Shown piece by piece: positions 9,450 to 17,687 of a DNA stretch of 64,000 bases. The stretch comes from Nocardia sp. XZ_19_385 (GTDB lineage: Bacteria > Actinomycetota > Actinomycetes > Mycobacteriales > Mycobacteriaceae). Every line of letters starts with the position of its first letter. The stretch's first letter is position 1. The stretch is from positions 248,001-312,000 of the forward strand of contig NZ_JACVEE010000003.1 of assembly GCF_015355755.1 (NCBI RefSeq). Direction: 5' to 3'. A program made the translations under genes and the position numbers. The notes under the pieces were generated by a model, which worked only from the letters and a program-made list of their open reading frames with translations, had not been told where the DNA came from and searched no databases.

Positions 9450-11201
9450 ATGCGTTCTCTGACAGCACCTGTCGCGATGAGCCCCGAGGCCCGGCAGCAC
9501 GCGCTCGACACCATGGCCGGTACCGAACTCGACGTGCTGGTGATCGGCGCCGGCGTGGTCGGCGCGGGCGCCGCCCTCGACGCCGTCACCCGCGGCCTCA
9601 CCGTCGGTCTGGTCGAAGCCCGTGACTATGCCTCCGGAACCTCCAGCCGCTCTTCGAAACTCGTCCATGGCGGCCTGCGCTACCTCAAGCAGCTCAACTT
9701 CCGTCTCGTCTTCGAGGCGCTGCGCGAACGCAAGCTGATCCTGGAAACCCTTGCGCCGCACCTGGCCAAGCCCGTCGAGTTCATCTACCCGCTCGAGACG
9801 CCGGTCATCGACCGCGCCTGGGTCGGCACCGGCGTCGGCGTCTACGACGTGCTGGGTGCGGGGCGCGGGGTGCCCTCGCACTTCCGCCATCTGGGCAAGA
9901 AGAAGACCATGCAGCGTTTCCCCGGCGCCAAGCGCGGCACGGTACGCGGCGGCGTCAGCTTCTACGAAGGCCAGCTCGACGACGCTCGCCACACCATGAT
10001 GCTCTCGCGCACCGCCGCCTCACACGGCGCGCTGGTCGCCTCCAGCACCCGTGTCGTCGACTTCGTGCGTGAAGACGGCCGCGTGGTCGGCGCCCTCGTG
10101 CAGGACCTGGAGTCCGGCCGCAAGTTCGAGGTCCGCGCCAAGCGCGTCGTCAACGCCGCCGGCGCGTGGACCGACGAGCTCCAGGAAATGCTGGGCGGCG
10201 CAAGCCAATTCAAAATCAAGGCCTCCAAGGGCGTGCACATCGTGGTGCCCCGCGACCGCATCGACTCCGAAACCGGCCTGATCACCGAAACCGAGAAGAG
10301 CCTGCTGTTCGTCATCCCCTGCCCGTGGAGCGACGACCACTGGGTCATCGGCACCACCGACACCGGCTGGGACCACGACCTCGCCCACCCCGCCGCTACC
10401 CGCGCCGACATCGATTACATTCTGGCGCAGGTGAACCGGCTCCTGGAAACCCCCATCGTTCACGACGACATCGTCGGCGTCTACGCCGGCCTGCGGCCCC
10501 TGCTCGCCGCCGGTGACTCCAACCAAACCGCGAAGCTCTCCCGCGAGCACGCCGTCGTCCGCCCGGTTCCCGGCCTCGTCATCATCGCCGGCGGCAAATA
10601 CACCACCTACCGCGTAATGGCCAAGGACGCCATCGATCTCGCCGTCGCCGACCTCCCCGGTCGCGTCGCCAAATCCTGCACCGAACGCGTCCCCCTGGTC
10701 GGCGCCCACCAGTACCGCGAACTGTCCCTGTCCCGCGCCCGCCTCGCTGAGGTCTTCGACGTAGACATGGAAACGATCGACCACCTCCTCGGCCGCTACG
10801 GCAGCGCCGTCACCGAACTCCGCGAGCTCATCGACAGCACCCCCGAACTCGCTGCCCGCCTCGGCAACTCGCGCTACCTCAAAGCCGAAATCGTCTACGC
10901 GGTAACCCACGAGGGCGCCCTCCACCTCGACGACATCCTCGCCCGCCGCACCCGCCTCTCGGTCGAAACAAGCGCCCGCGGCGTGGACATCGCCCCCGAG
11001 GTAGCGATGCTGGTCGCCCCGTACCTCGGCTGGGACGAGGACCGCATCGCCCGCGAAATCAAGATCTACCGCCTCCGCGTCGAAGCCGAACTGGCCTCCA
11101 ACATGCAGCCCACCGACGCAGAAGCCGACGCCATCCGCGTCTCCGCCCCGGACTCCCGCGAATCCTTCGGCTTCCCCTTAGGAGAGTCGGTCTCGGCCTA
11201 A
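9450..11201 (+). CDS. glpD: FAD-dependent glycerol-3-phosphate dehydrogenase
   Basis: 583 residues. It oxidises sn-glycerol-3-phosphate to dihydroxyacetone phosphate and passes electrons to quinone as a peripheral membrane enzyme. The FAD dinucleotide-binding loop GAGVVGAG is at 33-40, followed by the diagnostic GTSSRSSKLVHGGLRYL. The C-terminal helical domain seen in GlpD/GlpO proteins is present. Start chosen at ATG 9450 with AAGGA before it; GTG 9432 would add six residues. No I/V-rich transmembrane helix is seen. Second gene of the glpK2-glpD operon. Confidence 0.96.
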   Translation: MRSLTAPVAMSPEARQHALDTMAGTELDVLVIGAGVVGAGAALDAVTRGLTVGLVEARDYASGTSSRSSKLVHGGLRYLKQLNFRLVFEALRERKLILETLAPHLAKPVEFIYPLETPVIDRAWVGTGVGVYDVLGAGRGVPSHFRHLGKKKTMQRFPGAKRGTVRGGVSFYEGQLDDARHTMMLSRTAASHGALVASSTRVVDFVREDGRVVGALVQDLESGRKFEVRAKRVVNAAGAWTDELQEMLGGASQFKIKASKGVHIVVPRDRIDSETGLITETEKSLLFVIPCPWSDDHWVIGTTDTGWDHDLAHPAATRADIDYILAQVNRLLETPIVHDDIVGVYAGLRPLLAAGDSNQTAKLSREHAVVRPVPGLVIIAGGKYTTYRVMAKDAIDLAVADLPGRVAKSCTERVPLVGAHQYRELSLSRARLAEVFDVDMETIDHLLGRYGSAVTELRELIDSTPELAARLGNSRYLKAEIVYAVTHEGALHLDDILARRTRLSVETSARGVDIAPEVAMLVAPYLGWDEDRIAREIKIYRLRVEAELASNMQPTDAEADAIRVSAPDSRESFGFPLGESVSA

Positions 11202-11217
11202 CTCCCACAACAACATT

Positions 11218-11247
11218 CGGGCCCTCGGACAGTCGTCCGGGGGCCCG
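11218..11247 (+). terminator. Terminator after glpD
   Basis: A 13-bp stem (CGGGCCCTCGGAC with GTCCGGGGGCCCG, one G-T pair) and an AGTC loop begin 16 bp after the glpD stop. No long T-run follows, typical for this base composition. Confidence 0.75.
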
Positions 11248-11425
11248 ATTGCGTCCGCCGAGCGGCACACGGCTGAGGCAACGTGGAACAGCCGGAGGTA
11301 GGCGGCGAGGAGTTGAGCACCCAGCGTCTGTGCTGGAGGCGTTCTGCAAGGACGTGCCGGTGATTGCGCCGGGGATGAATAGCCCTGCCGTGGCGGGCCC
11401 TGGTCGGTGGCAGGAGGATTGGGCG

Positions 11426-11929
11426 GTGGACGAGGTGAGGGACGCTGCCGACAGGTTCGGGCGTGGGGAAGTGGCGCGGGCGGAGTTGCCGATGATTGCG
11501 GCTCACGCGCTGGCGCGGGGCGTGGATTCGCCGGCGCTGTGCGAGCTTGCGGGATTGCATCGCGACGACAGTGATGAGGCGGGGGAGTTGTTTCGAACTG
11601 CGTTGATCGAGTTGGGGATGTTGGAGGCGACCGACGACGATTGGCCAGGTAGTTCGACAGTTGTATTGGTGCGCCGGGTGCGGTACTTGGCGGAGAAGTT
11701 GGTGGCGGGTGACGGATGTCCGGCGTGCCACAGCGGACCCCTCACCGCGTCGTTGATCGAACTCGGCTACATCGGAGAGCCTTGGGACTCGGTCCTGAAC
11801 GGTCTGATCCACGACCTCGAGCACTCGGTCGTCTTCTGGGACGAGTACCCGGACGACCGGGAGGCTTTGGCTGTCCGAATGCGCGAGGCCGCGGCGAACC
11901 TGCTCGACGGGCCACTGCGCGATCTCTGA
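11426..11929 (+). CDS. Hypothetical protein, 167 aa
   Basis: Start chosen at GTG 11426 because a perfect AGGAGG lies 8 bp upstream; the open frame extends further left over the terminator but without a ribosome site. The product is mainly helical, acidic and soluble, with no signal or membrane segment. An internal DGCPACHSGP has two cysteines spaced CPAC, which might bind metal or be redox active. I do not recognise the family. It stands alone between glpD and ald. Confidence 0.65.
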   Translation: MDEVRDAADRFGRGEVARAELPMIAAHALARGVDSPALCELAGLHRDDSDEAGELFRTALIELGMLEATDDDWPGSSTVVLVRRVRYLAEKLVAGDGCPACHSGPLTASLIELGYIGEPWDSVLNGLIHDLEHSVVFWDEYPDDREALAVRMREAAANLLDGPLRDL

Positions 11930-12059
11930 TAGGCCGATACTCACCCTGACGGGTGGCGCGGCCTCCCTGGCCGTCGCGATTCGGCGACCGATTGACCACC
12001 GCTGCGAGCATGCATGGCCGCCGAAGATGTTTCGTATGCCACACTCGCTCACCGGCGCA

Positions 12060-12150
12060 TTCCGTTGATCACAATCACAGAATGGGATGATTGAGAATTA
12101 TCTTCATCGATATAGATCTGATCTCGCAGAATGTTCACACTCATTAGTGA
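12060..12150 (+). promoter_or_regulatory. AT-rich control region upstream of ald
   Basis: The 273 bp between the hypothetical gene and ald contain an unusually AT-rich block with several partial dyads (for example CATTC at 12058-12062 and GAATG at 12080-12084, and clustered GATC/ATCGAT). Alanine dehydrogenase genes in mycobacteria are controlled by an Lrp-type protein that binds multiple AT-rich boxes, and such a regulator is encoded next door. The role is inferred. Confidence 0.4.
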
Positions 12151-12202
12151 AGCGCCCGGCTGTTCCCGGGCTGTCCAAATCCGCTGAGTGTCAGGAGTCG
12201 CA

Positions 12203-13312
12203 GTGAAGATCGGAGTGCCTCGCGAGGTCAAGAATCACGAGTATCGGGTGGCGTGTACGCCCGCGGGGGTGCGGGAGCTCGTCGCGCGGGGGCATGAGGT
12301 GGTTGTCGAGGCGGGGGCCGGGGTGGGGTCCGGGTTCGAGGATGCGGCGTATTCGTATGTGGGGGCGCGGGTTCTCGCAACGGCCGATGAGGTGTGGGGG
12401 AGTTCCGACCTGGTGCTGAAGGTGAAAGAGCCGGTGGCGCAGGAGTATTCGCGGATGCGGGAAGGGCAGGTGCTGTTCACGTACCTGCATCTTGCGGCGT
12501 CGAAGGAGTGCACGGATGCGCTGCTGGCGTCGGGGATCACTTCCATCGCGTACGAGACGGTCACCGCTCGGGACGGGTCGCTGCCGTTGCTGGCGCCGAT
12601 GAGTGAGGTGGCGGGGCGGTTGGCGCCGCAGGCGGGCGCGTATCACCTGATGCGAAGTGAAGGTGGGCGTGGCGTGCTGATGGGCGGGGTGCCGGGGGTG
12701 CGGCCGGCGAAGGTTGTCGTGCTCGGGGCCGGGGTGGCGGGGCGCAATGCGATCGCCGTCGCGCTGGGAATGCACGCGGAGGTGACCGCGCTGGATGTGA
12801 ATATCGCGCGGTTGCGGGAGATCGATGAGCAGTATCGCGGGCATGTGCGGACGATCGCGTCCAACGTGCAGGAGGTCGAGACCACGGTGCGGGAAGCCGA
12901 TCTGGTGATCGGCGCGGTGCTGGTGCCCGGAGCGAAAGCGCCCACGCTGGTGCCGAATGAGCTTGTGGCGCAGATGAAGCCGGGCTCGGTGCTGGTCGAC
13001 ATCGCGATCGATCAGGGCGGATGCTTCGCGGATTCGCGGCCGACCACACACGCCGAGCCGACCTATCAGGTGCACAACTCGGTGTTCTACTGCGTCGCGA
13101 ATATGCCTGGGGCGGTGCCGAATACGTCGACGGTGGCATTGACCAACGCCACGCTGCCGTACGTGCTGGAGCTTGCCGACAAGGGCTGGCGGCAAGCGGT
13201 GGCGTCGGACGCCGGTCTCGCCGCGGGCCTGAGCACGCACGCGGGCAAACTCCTGGCGGAGTCGGTCGCGACCGCCCACGGCTACCCGGTCGGCAGCCTG
13301 GTCGCCGCCTGA
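12203..13312 (+). CDS. ald: Alanine dehydrogenase
   Basis: 369 residues; NAD-dependent reversible oxidative deamination of L-alanine to pyruvate and ammonia. I place the start at GTG 12203 because CAGGAG precedes it by 6 bp and because family numbering then falls into register: Arg15, Lys75 (KVKEP) and His96 (YLHLA), the pyruvate-binding and catalytic residues. GTG 12188 would add five residues and destroy the ribosome site. The NAD-binding loop is GAGVAGRNA. It allows growth on alanine and NADH recycling under low oxygen. Convergent with the Lrp/AsnC regulator. Confidence 0.96.
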   Translation: MKIGVPREVKNHEYRVACTPAGVRELVARGHEVVVEAGAGVGSGFEDAAYSYVGARVLATADEVWGSSDLVLKVKEPVAQEYSRMREGQVLFTYLHLAASKECTDALLASGITSIAYETVTARDGSLPLLAPMSEVAGRLAPQAGAYHLMRSEGGRGVLMGGVPGVRPAKVVVLGAGVAGRNAIAVALGMHAEVTALDVNIARLREIDEQYRGHVRTIASNVQEVETTVREADLVIGAVLVPGAKAPTLVPNELVAQMKPGSVLVDIAIDQGGCFADSRPTTHAEPTYQVHNSVFYCVANMPGAVPNTSTVALTNATLPYVLELADKGWRQAVASDAGLAAGLSTHAGKLLAESVATAHGYPVGSLVAA

Positions 13313-13328
13313 CCACACCACGTTGGCC

Positions 13329-13358
13329 GCGTCGCACAGGTGGCAACCTGTGCGACGC
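13329..13358. terminator. Bidirectional terminator between ald and the Lrp gene
   Basis: A perfect 13-bp stem (GCGTCGCACAGGT/ACCTGTGCGACGC) with a GGCA tetraloop lies between two convergent stops, 17 bp from ald and 15 bp from the regulator. It is symmetric, so it can serve both transcripts. Confidence 0.85.
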
Positions 13359-13372
13359 CGCGAGTGCCGGAG

Positions 13373-13930
13373 TCAGTGCTGGGCGAGGGTGGTGCGGGGG
13401 CGCAGGTGTTCGAAGATCAGGATGGTCTCGGTCGAGGAGACCGCGGGATGCGCGCTCAGGTGCTCCAGCACGAAGCCCCGCAGCTCCTCGGTGTCGGCGG
13501 TCGCGACGTGGATCAGATAGTCGTCGCCACCGGCGATGAAGTACACGTTCAACACTTCTTGCAGGACCGAGAGCTGCTGCCCGAACTCCGCCAGGTGCTT
13601 ACGCGAATTACTGTGCAGCCGAACGGAAATCATCGCCTGCAAGCCCCGGCCGAGGGCTCCGGGGTCGATTTCGGCGTGAAATCCGCGGATGACTCCACGT
13701 TCGACGAGCGAACGCACCCGCCCGAGGCAGGTGGACGGCGCGATCCCGGCCGCCGCGGCCAGCGCATTGTTGGTCATGCGCCCGTCGCGCGCGAGATGGT
13801 CGAGCAGCACCCGGTCGATGTCGTCGATCGGGACCGGGGTGCGGGGGCGGCTCGGCGCGGGCGGTAACCCCGCCGCCGACACTGCGCCGCGCCGCCGCTC
13901 GGTTCTGCCATGTTCGCTCACAGAGGTCAC
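13373..13930 (-). CDS. Lrp/AsnC-family regulator, likely AldR
   Basis: 185 residues. After a basic, Pro-rich 33-residue extension comes an Lrp winged helix (about 35-85: IDDIDRVLLDHLARDG, NALAAAAGIAPSTCLGRVRSL) and an AsnC/RAM ligand-binding domain (about 100-175) ending with SSTETILIFEHL. Such proteins form octamers that sense amino acids. Its position beside ald suggests it is the alanine-responsive activator AldR; in mycobacteria the two genes are also neighbours but divergent, whereas here they converge. The start could be one of several in the extension. Confidence 0.92.
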   Translation of the reverse strand: MTSVSEHGRTERRRGAVSAAGLPPAPSRPRTPVPIDDIDRVLLDHLARDGRMTNNALAAAAGIAPSTCLGRVRSLVERGVIRGFHAEIDPGALGRGLQAMISVRLHSNSRKHLAEFGQQLSVLQEVLNVYFIAGGDDYLIHVATADTEELRGFVLEHLSAHPAVSSTETILIFEHLRPRTTLAQH

Positions 13931-13940
13931 GCTACCGAAA

Positions 13941-13979
13941 ATGATTCGCCAGGATGCGGAGACTTCGAATCATAATTCG
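13941..13979. promoter_or_regulatory. Inverted repeats upstream of the Lrp-type gene
   Basis: ATGATTCG (13941-13948) and CGAATCAT (13966-13973) are perfect 8-bp inverted copies 17 bp apart. The second also forms its own dyad CGAATCATAATTCG (13966-13979). They lie within 50 bp of the regulator start in an AT-richer patch, as expected of autoregulatory Lrp boxes. Confidence 0.5.
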
Positions 13980-14067
13980 CGGATCTGGCCTGTATCGATA
14001 GATATGCGCTATGAGCCGCCTGACTATTGCTGCGACACCCGGCGGGCCGCGCGTTAGTATCGACGGC

Positions 14068-14120
14068 GTGGACACCACTTATTGGCACGCTGTTACGCCG
14101 CCCCCGGTCATCTGACCGGG
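14068..14120 (+). promoter_or_regulatory. Possible leader peptide with overlapping hairpin, upstream of EamA exporter
   Basis: GTG 14068 opens a 15-codon frame (MDTTYWHAVTPPPVI) that stops at TGA 14113. The stop lies inside a perfect 8-bp hairpin CCCGGTCA-tc-TGACCGGG (14103-14120). The transporter starts 120 bp later. A short ORF ending in Pro-rich codons with its stop in a stem would suit translation-coupled attenuation. No strong ribosome site precedes the GTG, so this is tentative. Together with the Lrp-side dyads it is all I see in 13931-14240. Confidence 0.3.
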
Positions 14121-14240
14121 CGCACTTCCGCGTAGATCCGACTTCCAGCTCGCGGGCTGACCGATAGGTCGCCGAGCTGTCGTTCGTGCGCCCGTTTCGA
14201 ACCCCATCCTCTTAGGTTTCGAGAACGGAAGTTCACGACT

Positions 14241-15176
14241 GTGTCCAATGACGTCTTCTCCATCTCTACTGAAACATCTGCCCGGTTCGGCGGCTCCGTG
14301 CCGATTCTCGCCGCGTCGGTGCTGTGGGGCACCACCGGCACGGCCAGCTCGATGGCGCCGGCCGGTGCTCCCGCCGTGTCGATCGGGTCGGCGGGCCTGG
14401 TCCTCGGCGGGGCCATGCTGTTCCTGGCCGGATATTGGAAACCGCTGCGGGAGAACGCAGTAGCGGCTCGCAGCTACACTCGCCGGGAATGGCGGCTGCT
14501 CCTTCTCGGTGCGGTGGCCGTGGCGGGCTATCCGGTCACCTTTTATCCCGCGGTGGCGCGCACCGGGGTCGCGGTCGCGACAGTGGTGGCGTTGTGCAGC
14601 GCACCGGTTTTCGCGGGTGCGCTGGCGTGGGCGGCCGGGCGGTCGAGGCCGAGCCCATGGTGGGTCATCGCCACCTCGGTGGCGGTATTCGGTTGCGTGG
14701 CGCTGGTGTTGGGTCCGCAGCTGACCGGCGGCGGCGCCTCGGTCGACCTGCTCGGTCTCAGTCTGGCCGCGACCGGCGGGTTCGCCTATGCCGTGTACTC
14801 CCTCGTCGGCGGTGAACTCATCACCCGCGGTCATCGTTCCGGATCGGTGATCGGCGTGATGTTCGGCGCCGCAGGACTTTTCGTCCTGCCTGTGGTGCTG
14901 TGCACCGACACCAGCTGGCTCACCACCGGACGCGGAATGGCGGTGACCGTGCACCTCGCGGTGTTCACCACCTTCCTCGCCTACCGCCTCTTCGGTTACG
15001 GCCTGCGCCACACCACCGTCGCGGTCGCGACCACGCTGACGCTCGCCGAGCCCGCCGTTGCGGCGGTACTCGGCGTCACGGTCGTCGGAGAACGCCTGCC
15101 GTTCGTATCGTGGTGCGGCTTAGCGGTTCTCGCGTCGGGGCTGGTACTGCTCAGTCTTTCACCAAAGGCCCGGTAG
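14241..15176 (+). CDS. EamA/DMT-family exporter
   Basis: 311 residues with ten predicted membrane helices arranged as two EamA repeats (first roughly 18-145, second roughly 160-305). Typical motifs are the opening ILAASVLWGTTGTASS and the end-of-repeat TLTLAEPAVAAVLGVTVVGE, where drug/metabolite transporters have a conserved 'EP'. These proteins export metabolites, often amino acids, by proton antiport. The GTG 14241 start lies soon after GAACGGAAG. The 3' end overlaps the convergent permease gene by 26 bp. Substrate unknown. Confidence 0.9.
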   Translation: MSNDVFSISTETSARFGGSVPILAASVLWGTTGTASSMAPAGAPAVSIGSAGLVLGGAMLFLAGYWKPLRENAVAARSYTRREWRLLLLGAVAVAGYPVTFYPAVARTGVAVATVVALCSAPVFAGALAWAAGRSRPSPWWVIATSVAVFGCVALVLGPQLTGGGASVDLLGLSLAATGGFAYAVYSLVGGELITRGHRSGSVIGVMFGAAGLFVLPVVLCTDTSWLTTGRGMAVTVHLAVFTTFLAYRLFGYGLRHTTVAVATTLTLAEPAVAAVLGVTVVGERLPFVSWCGLAVLASGLVLLSLSPKAR

Positions 15177-16611
15177 CCGCGGCGGGGCCTGTCTGCTCGA
15201 GTTTGGAATGGGTGCGGGAGTACCCGATGTAGATCACCAGTCCGACGACCAGCCAGGCCCCGAACCGCAGCCAGGTCTCCCACGGCAGCGACAGCATCAG
15301 CCACACCGAGGCGATCACGCCGATGATCGGAATCACCGGCATGAAGGGCAGCTTGAACGTACGGTCCGCGTCGGGGCGGGTGTAGCGCAGCACGATCACC
15401 GCGATGCAGACCACCACGAACGCCATCAGGATGCCGATGTTGGTGAGTTCGGCGACGGTGTTGATCGGCAACAGACCGGCCAGGATCGCCGACCCGATAC
15501 CTACGATCCAGGTGACCCGGGTCGGAACCTTGCGCACCGGATGGGTTTTCGCGAACCACTCCGGCAGCAAGCCGTCGCGGCTCATCGCGAACCACACGCG
15601 GGTGACGCCGAGCATGAAGGTCAGCACCACGGTGATGATGCCGACGATGGCGCCGATCGCGATGATGTTGGCGACGCCGGGCATCCCGACCGCCTTGAAG
15701 GCGCTGGAGAAGCCGCTCTCCGGGTCGATCTCGGTGTACTTCTGCATGCCGGTGAGCACCAGCGTGGCCAGCACGTACAGCACCATCGCGATGGCCAGGG
15801 AGTAGATGATCGCCTTCGGCAGATGCTTGCGGCCGTCGACGGACTCCTCGGCCGCCGTACTCATCGCGTCGTAACCGAAGACCGCGAAGAAAACGGTTGC
15901 GGCGCCGGTGAATACGGCGGCGGTGCCGAACGGGAAGTACGGGCTGTAGTTGGAGCTGTCGATGTGGAAGACGCCGAGCACGACGATCAGCAGCACCAAG
16001 GCCACCTTGAGGCCGACGGCCACCGTCTCGAACCGCCCGACGCTGCGGATACCGCGCGAGAGCAGCCACGCGGTGCCCAGGCAGAACAGCACCGCGAACA
16101 CGTCGACCACGCGCCCGTCCTCGGTGCCGTAGGCGCCCAGCATCCAAGTGGGCAGGTCGATGTCGACCTGTTCGAGCAGGAACTTGAAGTACCCGGAGAC
16201 GCCGATCGCGACCACCGCCGCCACCGCCACGTACTCCAGCAGCAGGTCCCAGCCGATGAACCAGCCGCCGAGCTCACCGAGCGCCACATACCCGTAGGTG
16301 TAGGCCGACCCGGCCTTGGGGATCATGCCCGCGAACTCGGCGTATGACAGCGCGGCTGCGGCACTGGCGACGCCGGCGATCAGGAACGAGATCAGCACCG
16401 CGGGCCCGGTCACCGAATGCGCGACCGACCCGGCGAGTGCGAAGATGCCCGCGCCGATGATGCCGCCGACACCGATCGCCGTGAGCTGCCACAGGCCGAG
16501 GTGCTTGGCCAGGCGCTCGTCAGTCGGGATCTCGTCCTCGACCTCCTGGAGGGGTTTGCGGCGCAGCATCTGACGGCGCATATCGGCGTTGAACATGCGA
16601 TTCCTTTCCAT
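15151..16611 (-). CDS. APC-superfamily amino-acid permease (cationic amino-acid transporter-like)
   Basis: 486 residues with about 12 membrane helices. Family marks include the hydrophilic N-terminus followed by GLWQLTAIGVGGIIGAGIFA (helix 1, substrate-binding GAGIF), PKAGSAYTYGYVALGE, and FFAVFGYDAMSTAAEE (helix 6). The pattern matches YfnA/CAT-type permeases that move cationic or branched amino acids by proton symport. It is transcribed in the same direction as pruA-pruB, 65 bp downstream of pruB, so it may bring in proline-related amino acids, but coregulation is not proven. Confidence 0.92.
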   Translation of the reverse strand: MERNRMFNADMRRQMLRRKPLQEVEDEIPTDERLAKHLGLWQLTAIGVGGIIGAGIFALAGSVAHSVTGPAVLISFLIAGVASAAAALSYAEFAGMIPKAGSAYTYGYVALGELGGWFIGWDLLLEYVAVAAVVAIGVSGYFKFLLEQVDIDLPTWMLGAYGTEDGRVVDVFAVLFCLGTAWLLSRGIRSVGRFETVAVGLKVALVLLIVVLGVFHIDSSNYSPYFPFGTAAVFTGAATVFFAVFGYDAMSTAAEESVDGRKHLPKAIIYSLAIAMVLYVLATLVLTGMQKYTEIDPESGFSSAFKAVGMPGVANIIAIGAIVGIITVVLTFMLGVTRVWFAMSRDGLLPEWFAKTHPVRKVPTRVTWIVGIGSAILAGLLPINTVAELTNIGILMAFVVVCIAVIVLRYTRPDADRTFKLPFMPVIPIIGVIASVWLMLSLPWETWLRFGAWLVVGLVIYIGYSRTHSKLEQTGPAAATGPLVKD

Positions 16612-16676
16612 CGCTGCCCCCGCTCGGCCCAGGGGTACAGGGCCGAGGGGGCGCAGACCAGCACTGTGAGCTGGGT

Positions 16677-17687
16677 TCAGCTAAACCGACCGGCGGGTGT
16701 GGCGGGCGGAGAATCGGCGAAATTGCCGGGGGTGAGGGCGCGCAGGAAGAACACCAGGTTGGCCGGGCGCTCGGCCAGCCTGCGCATGAAGTACCCGTAC
16801 CACTGGTCGCCATAGGGCAGGTAGACCCGCAACCGGTGACCGGCCTTGCCCAGTCGCCGCTGTTCGGAATCGCGGATCCCGTAGAGCATCTGGAACTCGA
16901 AATCCCCGGTGCTACGGCTGTTTTCACGCGCGTACTGCTGAGCGGCGTCGATCATGCGGGGATCGTGGGTGGCGACCATGGGATAACCCGTACCCGCCAT
17001 CAGGATCCGCAAACACCGCAGATACGACTCGTCGACCTCCGCGCGGCGCTGGTAGGCGACGTCGGCCGGTTCGCGATATGCGCCCTTGCACAAGCGGATT
17101 CGGGAATCGGCGAGCTCCCGGCAGTCCGCCTCGGTGCGCTTCAGATAGGCCTGCAGCACCGTGCCCAGATCCGGGAAATCACCGCGCAGTTCCCGGACGA
17201 TCGACAGGGTCGAATCGGTGGTGGTGTGGTCCTCGGCGTCGATGGTGACCGTGGCCCCGACAGCCTTTGCCGCTGAACAGATTTCCCGCGCGTGTTCGAG
17301 GGCGATCCGATGCCCGTCGCGGGGCAGGGCTTGTCCGAGGGCCGACAGTTTGAGCGAAACCTCCAAGGGGCCCGCGGGCGCCACGGCGGTCTGGTCGCCG
17401 CTGAACGTCCCTTGCAGGTGCGCCAGCGCCGACAGCAGCTTCAGGTAGTGCTCGACGGTGGCACGTGCCCGCCCGACGTCGGTGGTGTCCTCGCCGAGGT
17501 AGTCGATGCTGATCCGGCGGCCGGACTCCAGCAGCGGCGTGGCGGCGGCGATCGCCCGGTCCTCGGTGTCGCCCGCGACGAACCGGTCGACCAGCCGCCG
17601 CGTCGAGGACATCCGGCGGACCGTTCGTTCCAGCCGCGGCGAGCGCGCGGCAGCCAGCATGGCGGGTCGCAGCAGTCCGTTCGCCAT
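16677..17687 (-). CDS. pruB: Proline dehydrogenase
   Basis: 336 residues from ATG 17687. Monofunctional FAD-dependent proline dehydrogenase, oxidising L-proline to delta-1-pyrroline-5-carboxylate at the membrane. Motifs of the TIM barrel are visible: TIDAEDHTT, QAYLKRTEAD, RIRLCKGAYREP, and the C-terminal RVYLPYGDQWYGYFMRRLAERP with the substrate-binding arginines. The start shares one base with the pruA stop (TGATG), so translation is coupled and the intermediate can pass between the two enzymes. A GTG one codon upstream is an alternative. Confidence 0.95.
   Translation of the reverse strand: MANGLLRPAMLAAARSPRLERTVRRMSSTRRLVDRFVAGDTEDRAIAAATPLLESGRRISIDYLGEDTTDVGRARATVEHYLKLLSALAHLQGTFSGDQTAVAPAGPLEVSLKLSALGQALPRDGHRIALEHAREICSAAKAVGATVTIDAEDHTTTDSTLSIVRELRGDFPDLGTVLQAYLKRTEADCRELADSRIRLCKGAYREPADVAYQRRAEVDESYLRCLRILMAGTGYPMVATHDPRMIDAAQQYARENSRSTGDFEFQMLYGIRDSEQRRLGKAGHRLRVYLPYGDQWYGYFMRRLAERPANLVFFLRALTPGNFADSPPATPAGRFS

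Noticed and set aside
7877..9601. 574-codon open frame on the minus strand opposite glpK2
   Set aside because: It is the antisense shadow of a fully conserved glycerol kinase in high-G+C DNA; its translation is Gly/Arg/Asp-rich with no domain, and it has no ribosome site.
12191..13321. Long minus-strand frame over ald
   Set aside because: His/Arg-rich product opposite a strongly conserved enzyme; a codon-bias shadow.
14137..14215. tRNA-like stretch with GTTTCGAACCCC
   Set aside because: The T-arm resemblance is not supported by an acceptor stem, anticodon arm or CCA end.
14079..15011. 310-codon minus-strand frame opposite the EamA exporter
   Set aside because: His/Arg/Gly-rich shadow; the plus-strand product has clear membrane helices and family motifs.
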